From NCBI GenBank assembly GCA_015655035.1, contig JAATFS010000150.1, positions 1-6,648 on the forward strand: a stretch of DNA of 6,648 nucleotides, written 5' to 3'. Below are positions 1 through 6,418 of the stretch, one piece after another. The position numbers and the translations under genes were made by a program. The notes beneath the pieces are model-generated. The model ran no database searches. It was not told the origin of the DNA and worked only from the letters and a program-made list of their open reading frames with translations. Positions within the stretch are counted from its first letter, which is position 1. Each line of letters opens with the position of its first letter. The stretch is from Lysobacterales bacterium. GTDB taxonomy: Bacteria > Pseudomonadota > Gammaproteobacteria > Xanthomonadales > Xanthomonadaceae.

Positions 1-1461
1 ACCCGCCAATTCGCCGCCCAGCCACAGGTAGTCTTTCCAGCTGCCGTCCGGACCCTGCTCTGACAACAGCTGGTTCTGGCCGAGGTAGGTGTAGCGCGTC
101 GCGTTGCCGGCCGCATGGGCGTATTTGCCTACCCGCTGGCCCAGTGCGTTGAGACGGTACGTCGTCTGTGATCCGTTCACCGTCGCCCTCGTCAACCGGT
201 TGAATGGACTGTAGGCGTAGCTGCGTACATCGCCACTCGCGGTCTCGCTGATGCGGTTGCCTAGCGCGTCGTAGCCGTATTGCCGGTTCGCATCCCCCGC
301 CTTGGTGCTGGTGTAGCCCAGCAGCCGGTTGCTGCTGGCATCAATGTCGTAGCTCCGCACCGCGCTACCCTCGTCGTACACCGTCCAATTCCCGGCGGGA
401 TCGTAGCTCATCTGGTGGGTGGCGCCGTTGCGTTGCAGCTGCGCAAGCCGGTTCAACGGGTCGTAGGCGATGTCCTGGGTCAGCGCCGTGTTCACCGCGT
501 CGGCGATCCGGGTGATCTCATCGCTTGCGCTGTAGCCGTAATCGAGTTGCTGCACTACCGTGTCACCGGACTTGACCACAAAACCGCTCATCCGCAGGTC
601 CTGATCGTAGCTGGCCTCCTTGATCATCCCGGTGCCATAGGTCGTCTTGAACGCAGTATCGCTCATAGCAACGTAATTGATCGTATCCACCAGGTGGATG
701 ACCGTACCGTTCCAGCTGGTGCTCAATGCGCTGAGGCGACCATCCGTATAGCCGTAGCCGACGGCCAGCCCGCTCGGGTAGGTGAGGCTGCTGATCCGGC
801 CCAGCCCGTCGTAGGCGTAGCTGCTCTTCAGTTGCTTGTTGACCGCTGCGATCGTCACCGAGTCCAGGCGTTCGGCCAGCCAGCCCTGAGCGGTGTAGGC
901 AAAGCTCACCGAGGTATACGGGCCGCTGGCCTTGCAAAGTTGTCCGTTGCCGTGGGCGCAGGTGTCGTAGACGAAGGTCTGCGCCTCCTGCCCGGCCGCG
1001 ATGCGTGTCACGCGGCCCAGGCCATCGTAGCTGTAGGTCGTCACGGCTCCATTGGCCCGGGTCATCGTGGTGCGTTGGCCGACCCCGTCGTAGCTGAACG
1101 ATGTGGTGCCGGTGTCCGGGCTGGCCTGCGTCCACAACTGGCCAAAGCCATCGTGATCGTAGCTTGTGGCGTTGCCGCGCGGGTCGGTGACCTTGGCGAT
1201 GCGATCGCCCGCGTCGTAGGCAAAGGTGGTGACCTTGCCGGCGGGGTCGGTTACCTGGATCAGCCTGCCGCGTTCGTCATAGGCCATTGCGGTGCGCCGG
1301 CCCTGCGCGTCGGTCGAGGCGGTACGCCGCCCCTCCTGATCGTACTCGTAAAGGTACGCCTGGCCGTTGTTGCCGCGCTCGGCGATCACTCGTCCCAATT
1401 CGTCGTATTCGGTGGTGCTGCTGAACACCACCGCCGCGCCCAGCATCAGTTCCGTGATCAT
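1..1461 (-). CDS. RHS/YD-repeat protein, downstream half of a coupled pair (3' end off the window)
   Basis: The minus-strand frame is open from an ATG at 1461 to the window edge (487 codons, no stop), so the C-terminus is missing. The translation is dense with YD repeats: YDELGR near residue 19, YDQEGR 40, YDERGR 61, YDGLGR 145 and 217, YDPLNR 333, YDPAGN 353, YDALGNR 397. It ends in the segment YLGQNQLLSEQGPDGSWKDY followed by LWLGGELAG, which in RHS proteins directly precedes the RHS-associated core (the D-x-LG-x-P region). The core and any toxin tip should therefore lie just beyond the window. In characterised RHS proteins such repeats build a hollow beta-shell. The start overlaps the stop of the upstream RHS gene (ATGA) and has AGGGAG seven bases before it, so it is probably translated by coupling. 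The N-terminus (MITELMLGAAVVFSSTTEYD) has only a short hydrophobic stretch with an acidic residue before it and no basic n-region, so it is not a convincing signal peptide. RHS identity is certain; the role is not. Confidence 0.93.
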   Translation of the reverse strand, partial: MITELMLGAAVVFSSTTEYDELGRVIAERGNNGQAYLYEYDQEGRRTASTDAQGRRTAMAYDERGRLIQVTDPAGKVTTFAYDAGDRIAKVTDPRGNATSYDHDGFGQLWTQASPDTGTTSFSYDGVGQRTTMTRANGAVTTYSYDGLGRVTRIAAGQEAQTFVYDTCAHGNGQLCKASGPYTSVSFAYTAQGWLAERLDSVTIAAVNKQLKSSYAYDGLGRISSLTYPSGLAVGYGYTDGRLSALSTSWNGTVIHLVDTINYVAMSDTAFKTTYGTGMIKEASYDQDLRMSGFVVKSGDTVVQQLDYGYSASDEITRIADAVNTALTQDIAYDPLNRLAQLQRNGATHQMSYDPAGNWTVYDEGSAVRSYDIDASSNRLLGYTSTKAGDANRQYGYDALGNRISETASGDVRSYAYSPFNRLTRATVNGSQTTYRLNALGQRVGKYAHAAGNATRYTYLGQNQLLSEQGPDGSWKDYLWLGGELAG

Positions 1462-4400
1462 TGCGCTTCTCCCTGCAGCGTGGCGCCCTCATCCGTGGAC
1501 ACCGGTTGGTAGCAGCCGTCCTCGTTGCACCCCCCTACGCCTTCAACCATGATCGAGGCCGTAGCGGTCGCGCCCCACGTCGGGCCATCCGTCGCCATCT
1601 GTGCGGCCAAATGGTAGTAGTCGGTCTTGATCGGGCGCGGCGCCGTGAACTGCCAACTGAAGGCTGCGTCCTGTCCAGGCGCCACGGGCCCCGGCAGCGC
1701 AACAGTCGCGGTAAAGCTCGAAGGGCTGCTGCCATGCGCCAGGTAGGTGTTGCCAGTCCCCTCCGCGCCCCATACGACATTGCCCGTGTTGCGCAGGGTC
1801 ACCGTCACCGTCGTGGTGTCACCACCCACCACGCCTTCAGTACCACTCCATCCCACCACTTCGGAGGCGCGGTCCATGCCGGGTACCGTGTGAGCTCCCG
1901 AGTTGGGCAGCTCCTGATCGGCAATGGCCGCACTGGGCGACTTGGCCAGCACATGGATCGCCTGGCCGCCGTACGCACTACGGCCGTCGAAGCCCAGCGG
2001 AATCTGGAAGGCGTGCGCGGTACTGCCTGATTCGCAGTGGTTGGCGACTGCGGCATCGGCTGGCTGGTCGGCACGTGCAGTGACCACGTGGGTTCCCGTG
2101 CCTGCCCCTCCTCCCGCGTAGACCTGCACCTCGATTCCGTCCGCTATGCCGACCGCGCACGCCCAGCCCTTCAGGATATAGTTCCAGTTCCCATCGTGGT
2201 CAACGCCCTGGACATCCCCCCTCACCGGCGCCACAGGGATGGTGTATTGGCCTGAACCACCAATCACAGGATTGCCGTTGTCCGCAGGCGATATCCCATG
2301 CACGTACAGCGGCTTGCCACCGTGTGCCTGCCGCCAGTCCACCGGTAGCGGCACGTGGAAACGGTACGCAGTGCCGGTGGATTGGCATTGCTGGGCAATC
2401 GTCGCTTCGCTGGCCTGATTGGCACTGGCCGCGCCCATTCCCGTGCCGCTGCCGGCAGCACCGCCGGCGTAAAGGTGCACATCGATCGAGCCGGGATAGC
2501 CGGTCGAACAGGCCCAGCCGTCGACGTACCAGTTCCAGGCGTCGTCGTGGCTCACACCATCGATGTTGCCAATCACTGTCGAAGCACCGGAATAAGCCGT
2601 ATCCAGCACTTCGGTCTTCGTCACCAGCGAAGCGTTGTTGTACTCGTAGCGCTTGCGTTCGTACCCGCTACCGTTCGAGCGGGCCTGGTATTCCTCCTTC
2701 AAACGCCGTGCTGCGTCGTAAAGATAGTGGCGGGTCACTCCGTCGGGCCGGGTCACGCTGGCCACGTTGCCGGCGCCATCGTAGTTGGTCTTCGTCACCT
2801 GCCAGGCGTCGTTGACGTAGTGCCTTCGCTCGATTTCGCGACCCCGTGCATCGTAGCTGAGCTCGACTACGTCGCCGTTCGGGCCAGTGATCCTACCGGG
2901 CAACCCAAGTCCGTTGTAGTCCGCGTAGGTGGTCGCATGGCCCAGACCGTTGCGGCTGCTGAGCAGATCCCCTGCAGCCGAATATGTGTCAGTGATCGCA
3001 TCGGCCGTACCAGGCAACGGGCCATCGACTACCACCTGAGTTACCAGGCCACTGGCCGCTTCGGTATAGGTGTAGGTCGTCTCGCGCGACCGCCCCGCAC
3101 CCTGCGCGCTCAGATCCTCCACCGTCTGTTTCGCCAGCCGTCCATTGCCGGTGTACTCATAGCGAATCTCGCGATCGCCGGCCACGGTCTCCTTCAGCAG
3201 TCGGTTGTGGGTCGTGTCCCAAGCGTAAGTGGTAGTTCGCTCGGCGCCCGTGCCTTTGGCCTCCACTTTTTTCAGCAGATGGCCCTGTGCGTCGTAGTCG
3301 AAGTCGATCAGGTTGTTCGCGAAATCGCTGACCACGTCCTCGTAGCCGCTGGCGTCGTAGGTCTTTTCCTTGTAGCTGGCCGGGCAGTGCGGCGTTTCCT
3401 TGCCGCTGGTCTCGGTCAGCTTGTCATCCACGTAGAGGTAGGTCGTCTCACGGCCCAGTGGGCTGGTCTCAGTGACGGTGAGCTTCGATGGGACATCCTT
3501 GGTCTCGCTGGTCGCCGTGGCCGTGGCCTGGCCCGACATGAGGATGGGCCCCCCCAATGATTTCGGTTGGTAGCAGATTCTTCCACTACCGGACTTGTAT
3601 TCGCAGTAGCCCCGAGGCTCGTCCTCATGGAAACCACCGGGGGGGACGGGAACCGGCGGCGGTGTCAACGCCTGTGTGGCCTGGATCACATAGCTGAATC
3701 CATATCGCTCCACCCCACCCGCGTGCTCTGTGGATGTTGCCCGACCTTCACTGTCATAGGCGAAGCTCGAATAGCGCACACCACTGAAGGACTTTCCGGT
3801 CAATGCGCCGGGAAAGCGTGCGTCCTCGAAGTGATAGCTGATCGTGGTTTCTGGCGCACCGGGAAGAACCGTGCTGGCCAGCCGCCCGTAGCTGCTTCCG
3901 TTGCCGAAAATGTTTGGCGTGTAGTTGTAGCTGTACACGTTGCCGGCAGGATCGGTGACTGTATTCACGACTCCGTCGGCCCACGTGAACTTCACCGTAT
4001 GCCCTGAGCTGTGCGTCACCTGCTGCAAGGCTTTCCCCGAATAGGCGAAAGTCCAGCCCACCCCTTGTTCGTTGCGGCGCTCCAGGATGTAGCCTTCTGC
4101 GTCGTATTTCTCGGTGCCGTTGTCTTCGTTGTACAGCGTGAAGCTGCCATCGCCCTCCTTCACTACGTAGGCGATAGGTCCGGCCTTCTCCTCCAGGTAA
4201 TGGCCGCTGGTCGCATCGAGCAGGAACTTGATGCGTCTGCCGTCCGGGCGCTGCGCCCATAGGGTCTTGCCATCACTGGACGGCACCAGCGTGTAGTCGA
4301 AATTGCTAAGCCAATAGCTGCCGAACAGCCCGCGCGCACTCCAAAAGGAGTTGTAGGTGCGCTGCAGGTAGAGCCCCATCTCGCCGCCTGAGGCGAAGTC

Positions 4401-4769
4401 CAGCTCCGGCTCGACCTTATTGCCAGTGGACAACACCACCGGGTTGCCCCGGGTTTCGCAGGATGACGCCTTGTCGAGCTTGTGGTCGGTTCGCTGTTCG
4501 GGAGCGCTCTCGGCCGGAATGCGGATGCCGCCACCACCGCCAATGCCCCCGCCTCCCCAACCGGGCGACGGTCCTGGCATGTAAATCGGCTGCCATGTGA
4601 AAGGCGGCCGGACCGTCATGCCCGGCAAGGTGGTAGCTCCACCTCCGTTTGAAGCATGTACCGTCATACCCGGCAAATCCGCCGTTTCGACGGCTAACCC
4701 GTTGCCCGCGCCGACGCAGCCGACCATCAGCAACGCGATCTTTGCAACCTTCCTTTCTTGTATAGCCAT
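1458..4769 (-). CDS. RHS/YD-repeat protein with export signal, DUF6531-type region, tandem GWAC domains and Ig-like domain
   Basis: 1103 aa. Residues 1-26 look like a Sec signal: basic n-region (QERKVAK), hydrophobic core (IALLMVG), possible cleavage after GLA. Cys18 in MVGC is a near-lipobox with Met rather than Leu/Val/Ile at -3, so a lipoprotein is possible. Then come two LPGMTV copies (32-37, 48-53), a Gly-rich linker (70-81) and a DUF6531-like segment (about 106-180, from GNPVVLSTGNK through LQRTYNSFW). YD repeats fill about 220-725, interrupted at about 363-424 by a Pro-rich, two-cysteine insert. Residues 733-846 and 849-963 are two related GWAC domains. Residues 969-1077 resemble the NBR1-type Ig-like fold (VTLRNTGNVVW, PGPVAPGQDAAFSWQF). 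A short cysteine-containing tail (CNEDGCYQP, 1081-1089) ends at a TGA that overlaps the next RHS gene. The ATG at 4769 is supported by AAGGGAG eight bases upstream. No PAAR domain is seen, so a type VI secretion Rhs effector is unlikely. Probable location is periplasm or cell exterior; the function is unknown. Confidence 0.93.
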   Translation of the reverse strand: MAIQERKVAKIALLMVGCVGAGNGLAVETADLPGMTVHASNGGGATTLPGMTVRPPFTWQPIYMPGPSPGWGGGGIGGGGGIRIPAESAPEQRTDHKLDKASSCETRGNPVVLSTGNKVEPELDFASGGEMGLYLQRTYNSFWSARGLFGSYWLSNFDYTLVPSSDGKTLWAQRPDGRRIKFLLDATSGHYLEEKAGPIAYVVKEGDGSFTLYNEDNGTEKYDAEGYILERRNEQGVGWTFAYSGKALQQVTHSSGHTVKFTWADGVVNTVTDPAGNVYSYNYTPNIFGNGSSYGRLASTVLPGAPETTISYHFEDARFPGALTGKSFSGVRYSSFAYDSEGRATSTEHAGGVERYGFSYVIQATQALTPPPVPVPPGGFHEDEPRGYCEYKSGSGRICYQPKSLGGPILMSGQATATATSETKDVPSKLTVTETSPLGRETTYLYVDDKLTETSGKETPHCPASYKEKTYDASGYEDVVSDFANNLIDFDYDAQGHLLKKVEAKGTGAERTTTYAWDTTHNRLLKETVAGDREIRYEYTGNGRLAKQTVEDLSAQGAGRSRETTYTYTEAASGLVTQVVVDGPLPGTADAITDTYSAAGDLLSSRNGLGHATTYADYNGLGLPGRITGPNGDVVELSYDARGREIERRHYVNDAWQVTKTNYDGAGNVASVTRPDGVTRHYLYDAARRLKEEYQARSNGSGYERKRYEYNNASLVTKTEVLDTAYSGASTVIGNIDGVSHDDAWNWYVDGWACSTGYPGSIDVHLYAGGAAGSGTGMGAASANQASEATIAQQCQSTGTAYRFHVPLPVDWRQAHGGKPLYVHGISPADNGNPVIGGSGQYTIPVAPVRGDVQGVDHDGNWNYILKGWACAVGIADGIEVQVYAGGGAGTGTHVVTARADQPADAAVANHCESGSTAHAFQIPLGFDGRSAYGGQAIHVLAKSPSAAIADQELPNSGAHTVPGMDRASEVVGWSGTEGVVGGDTTTVTVTLRNTGNVVWGAEGTGNTYLAHGSSPSSFTATVALPGPVAPGQDAAFSWQFTAPRPIKTDYYHLAAQMATDGPTWGATATASIMVEGVGGCNEDGCYQPVSTDEGATLQGEAQ
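1469..1474 (-). promoter_or_regulatory. Ribosome binding site of the second RHS gene
   Basis: The minus strand reads AGGGAG seven bases before the ATG at 1461, inside the last codons of the upstream RHS gene. It matches the core of the site in front of the first RHS gene (AAGGGAG, eight bases from its ATG). This well-placed site, together with the ATGA overlap, argues that 1461 is a genuine evolved start rather than a chance ATG after a frameshift. Confidence 0.75.
1881..2573 (-). repeat. Two tandem copies of a roughly 115-residue 'GWAC' domain
   Basis: Within the first RHS gene, residues 733-846 and 849-963 align along their length at roughly 40 percent identity by eye. Shared landmarks are a GV-x-HD start, W-N-x3-x-GWAC, an I-x-V-x-x-Y-AGG-x-AG-x-GT strand, a second cysteine followed by x-S/T-G/T, a F-x-[IV]-PL strand, GG-x-x-[IL]-[YH]-V, and a closing T-[IV]-P. 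The cysteine pair has identical spacing in both copies (754/795 and 871/912, 41 apart), which suggests a conserved disulfide and hence an oxidising, exported location. I have seen this pattern in other secreted or YD-repeat bacterial proteins but cannot attach a family name or a proven ligand. A beta-rich binding role is inference only. Confidence 0.8.
4611..4676 (-). repeat. Short LPGMTV direct repeat just after the signal peptide
   Basis: LPGMTV occurs twice, at residues 32-37 and 48-53 of the first RHS protein, 16 codons apart. The two copies use different third bases in the Gly and Val codons, so the match is at protein level and not a fresh DNA duplication. The copies sit between the export signal and the Gly-rich linker. 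No function is known to me. Confidence 0.6.
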
Positions 4770-4777
4770 TCAGTTCA

Positions 4778-4784
4778 CTCCCTT
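4778..4784 (-). promoter_or_regulatory. Ribosome binding site of the first RHS gene
   Basis: The minus strand reads AAGGGAG ending eight bases before the ATG at 4769. It fixes that ATG as the start and places the hydrophobic export signal at the very N-terminus. Confidence 0.75.
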
Positions 4785-4964
4785 GATTGCCCGAGGCATC
4801 CGGGATCCCAAATTCCTGAGTCTTCCAGACCTTTCAGGCGGCACCGAGCAGTTACATTGAAGTCATACTAAATTCAGCCACCTTTCATTTTTGTTAATCA
4901 CTGACAAATTTGCCGGAATCAGGGAAATTACAGCTGGAGGTATGTCGCAGTACCAGGACGTAAC
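4785..4964 (-). promoter_or_regulatory. AT-rich leader and probable control region of the RHS pair
   Basis: This gap between the PPTase stop and the RHS ribosome binding site includes a stretch, about 4840-4930, that is visibly richer in A and T than the flanking genes. It holds an imperfect 19-base palindrome at 4890-4908 with outer arms TTTGT and ACAAA. On the minus strand a TTGTCA (4906-4901) resembles a -35 box, but no good -10 box follows at 16-18 bases, so I do not name a sigma-70 promoter. I also see no convincing terminator for the PPTase gene here. The control role is inferred from position and composition. Confidence 0.4.
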
Positions 4965-5567
4965 CTAGCCCGCCATCTTCGGATGCCACGCCAGCGCAGC
5001 TCGGTATTCCGGTGTCGCCTGCCATTCGTGCAGATGCCAGGCGCTGGCTTGGCCCAGCGCCGGGTCGCACCAGGCCAGGTGCAATGCATCATTGGCTTCG
5101 GCGAAGGCCAGCCGGTGCAGGCCGAACGAAATGCCGTGGCCATGGGCCTTCAATAGCGCTTCCTTGGCGCACCAGAGCCGGAAGAACATGAGTTCGAGCC
5201 GTTCGGGCGGCAACGCCTCCAGCCAGGCGATCTCGTCGGGGTGGAAGAACCGGCGCACGATCTCGCGCAGCCGTGGCCGGGGCCGGATCCGTTCCAGGTC
5301 CACGCCCAGCCGCATCCGCTCGCCCAGGCCCAGCAGCAGTTGCTCGCCGCTATGGCTCCATCCTGTGTCCCAATCCGCCAGCGGGGGTTGCAGCCACGGC
5401 CGGCCACGCGCATCGCGCGCCAATGGCAGGGCCGCAGCCGGCAAGCCCAGTGCCTGGCCCAGCAACACACGTGCCTGCGGCTCGCCACGCTGGCCCGGCA
5501 CGTGCGGGCACAGCCACACCCGCACCGGTCCAAATTGCCACTGACCGTATTGTCCGCTCTCAATCAC
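4965..5567 (-). CDS. 4'-phosphopantetheinyl transferase, Sfp/HetI-type
   Basis: This 200-aa protein would move the phosphopantetheine arm of coenzyme A onto a serine of carrier proteins used in fatty-acid-like, polyketide or nonribosomal peptide synthesis; it would act in the cytoplasm. Signature motifs are present in order: RGRPWL at 54-59 (position of the substrate-binding G-K/R-P motif), WSHSG at 70-74, GVDLERI at 88-94 (Asp90 and Glu92 as probable magnesium ligands), and FFRLWCAKEALLKAHGHGI at 128-146 (Lys135, Glu136, Lys140). At 200 aa it is somewhat shorter than the usual 220-240 aa of the Sfp class. The start is a GTG at 5567 with only a weak ribosome binding site, so the N-terminus is the least certain part. 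No carrier-protein or synthase gene lies nearby, so the target cannot be told from context. It is transcribed toward the RHS pair but is separated by 195 bases, so it is probably independent. Confidence 0.93.
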   Translation of the reverse strand: MIESGQYGQWQFGPVRVWLCPHVPGQRGEPQARVLLGQALGLPAAALPLARDARGRPWLQPPLADWDTGWSHSGEQLLLGLGERMRLGVDLERIRPRPRLREIVRRFFHPDEIAWLEALPPERLELMFFRLWCAKEALLKAHGHGISFGLHRLAFAEANDALHLAWCDPALGQASAWHLHEWQATPEYRAALAWHPKMAG

Positions 5568-5677
5568 GCACGACCGCCCGGGTGAAGGCGATACACGGCC
5601 GCTTCACGATCGCACTGATTAACTGGAGCGGCTGCATCAGTCCCGATGCAGAACACATATACGAAGGAGATCCTGGC
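5568..5677. promoter_or_regulatory. Divergent spacer between PPTase and membrane-peptide genes, with inverted repeats
   Basis: Both genes are transcribed away from this 110-base spacer, so it should hold both promoters. It contains a perfect 7-base inverted repeat, CTGCATC (5632-5638) and GATGCAG (5645-5651) with a 6-base loop, 26 bases before the ATG at 5678. A second inverted repeat pairs GTGAAG (5582-5587) with CTTCAC (5602-5607) across 14 bases. A clear plus-strand ribosome binding site, AAGGAGA, ends at 5670. I cannot pick a convincing -35/-10 pair for either direction. Confidence 0.5.
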
Positions 5678-5929
5678 ATGGGCATCATTATCTGGTTGAT
5701 CGTAGGCGGCATCGTCGGCTGGCTGGCCAGCATCATCATGCGGCGCGACGCCCAGCAGGGGATCATCCTGAACATCGTCGTAGGCATCATTGGCGCGTTG
5801 CTGGCCGGCTGGTTGTTCGGCGGCGGCATCAACGAAGCCATCACTATCCGTACATTCCTGTTCTCGCTGGTCGGCGCGGTGATCCTGTTGGCGATCGTCA
5901 ACCTGTTCACGCGCAAGAGCGTGCGCTGA
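5678..5929 (+). CDS. GlsB/YeaQ/YmgE-family small stress-response membrane protein
   Basis: This is an 83-aa, very hydrophobic protein with three likely transmembrane helices: residues 2-20 (IIIWLIVGGIVGWLAS), 28-49 (IILNIVVGIIGALLAGWLFGG) and 59-77 (FLFSLVGAVILLAIVNLF). It shows the family hallmarks: an IWLIVGGIVGWLA start, a basic MRRD turn, a Gly-rich second helix (NIVVGIIGALLAGWLFG), and a short basic tail (TRKSVR). The length is normal for the family. Members (formerly called transglycosylase-associated proteins) sit in the inner membrane and are often induced by stress, but the molecular function is not established. The ATG at 5678 is chosen over the longer upstream open frame because AAGGAGA lies seven bases before it and the family motif begins immediately. 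It is a single-gene unit ended by the hairpin at 5959. Confidence 0.93.
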   Translation: MGIIIWLIVGGIVGWLASIIMRRDAQQGIILNIVVGIIGALLAGWLFGGGINEAITIRTFLFSLVGAVILLAIVNLFTRKSVR

Positions 5930-5958
5930 CGCCACGCGGAAGCGCCTGCGGTAATTCT

Positions 5959-5982
5959 GAAGCCCGGCTCCGGCCGGGCTTC
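5959..5982. terminator. Strong hairpin terminator shared by convergent genes
   Basis: A perfect 10-base stem, GAAGCCCGGC (5959-5968) with GCCGGGCTTC (5973-5982), closes on a TCCG tetraloop. On the plus strand it is followed by TTCAT, a short imperfect U-run, 29 bases after the membrane-peptide stop. On the minus strand it begins one base after the GFA gene's stop codon and is followed by AGAATT, a poor U-run. It most likely ends transcription from the plus side and may serve both directions. Confidence 0.85.
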
Positions 5983-5983
5983 T

Positions 5984-6418
5984 TCATGCCCGGTCCGCAG
6001 GGTGGTGGATGCCGTCGGCGACCGGGATCGCCAGTTCCAGTGCATACGGGTTCACCCCGTCCAGGCAGCCGACGTTGTAGCCGTACTGCTGCGGGTTGGA
6101 GCGCCGCTGGTGGTGCGTGTAGATGCCGCAATGGCCACAGAACCAATGCCGCGCGGTGAAGGTGTTGAACTGGTAGAGACGTAATGCCTGTTCTCCCTGC
6201 ATCACCCGCAAGCCAGCCAGCGGCACCGAGGCGACGATCGCACCACGTCGCCGGCACAGCGAGCAATCACAGCGGCGCGGATCGACGATGCCGTCAGGCA
6301 ACTGCAATTCCAATACCACCGCGCCGCAATGGCAGCGCGCACGATGTAGGAGCGCGATCGGTGTACCCGCCACGGAACGCACATTTGCCGACACAGCCGG
6401 TGCCTTCGTCGCGTTCAT
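5984..6418 (-). CDS. GFA/CENP-V-family zinc-binding protein
   Basis: This 144-aa protein has the full cysteine set of the glutathione-dependent formaldehyde-activating (Gfa) fold: C29-x-C31, C50-x-C52-x2-C55, and C94-x2-C97. In the family's founding enzyme the first and last pairs hold a structural zinc and the middle trio a catalytic zinc; the spacing here is close to that. Other recognisable pieces are RCHCGAV, CDCSLCRRRGAI, LYQFNT, HWFCGHCGIYTHH and NVGCLDG. The family is broad, and many members have no proven link to formaldehyde, so the substrate is open. The ATG at 6418 overlaps the stop of the exonuclease gene by four bases (ATGA), which implies coupled translation. A GTG at 6436 in the same frame would add six residues but has no better binding site. 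About 25 residues precede the zinc fold, longer than typical, and look disordered. Confidence 0.88.
   Translation of the reverse strand: MNATKAPAVSANVRSVAGTPIALLHRARCHCGAVVLELQLPDGIVDPRRCDCSLCRRRGAIVASVPLAGLRVMQGEQALRLYQFNTFTARHWFCGHCGIYTHHQRRSNPQQYGYNVGCLDGVNPYALELAIPVADGIHHPADRA

Noticed and set aside
563..1135. Minus-strand open frame of 190 codons inside the second RHS gene
   Set aside because: It is an out-of-frame reading of the repeats. The in-frame translation over the same bases gives regular YD motifs without a stop.
280..1512. Plus-strand open frame of 410 codons opposite the second RHS gene
   Set aside because: It is antisense to clear YD-repeat coding sequence. Its translation is low-complexity and rich in Val, Ala and Gly as expected for the complement of repeated GC-rich codons, with no recognisable motif.
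2355..3560. Plus-strand open frame of 401 codons opposite the first RHS gene
   Set aside because: Same reason: it mirrors the YD repeats and lacks any family signature or a good ribosome site.
4715..4718. Lipoprotein cleavage at Cys18 of the first RHS protein
   Set aside because: MVGC has Met at -3 instead of the usual Leu/Val/Ile, and a conventional site after GLA exists, so I keep it as an alternative rather than the call.
4861..4910. Sigma-70 promoter for the RHS pair
   Set aside because: TTGTCA is a fair -35 match, but nothing close to TATAAT lies 16-18 bases downstream. TATGAC and TGTAAC elsewhere lack a partner -35.
4921..4964. Possible terminator after the PPTase gene
   Set aside because: The only pairing I find is a short GGTA/TACC stem with a bulged extension, and there is no U-run after it.
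5273..5677. Upstream extension of the GlsB-like reading frame
   Set aside because: It runs antisense to the PPTase gene and has no family similarity. The ATG at 5678 has a good ribosome site and starts the family motif.
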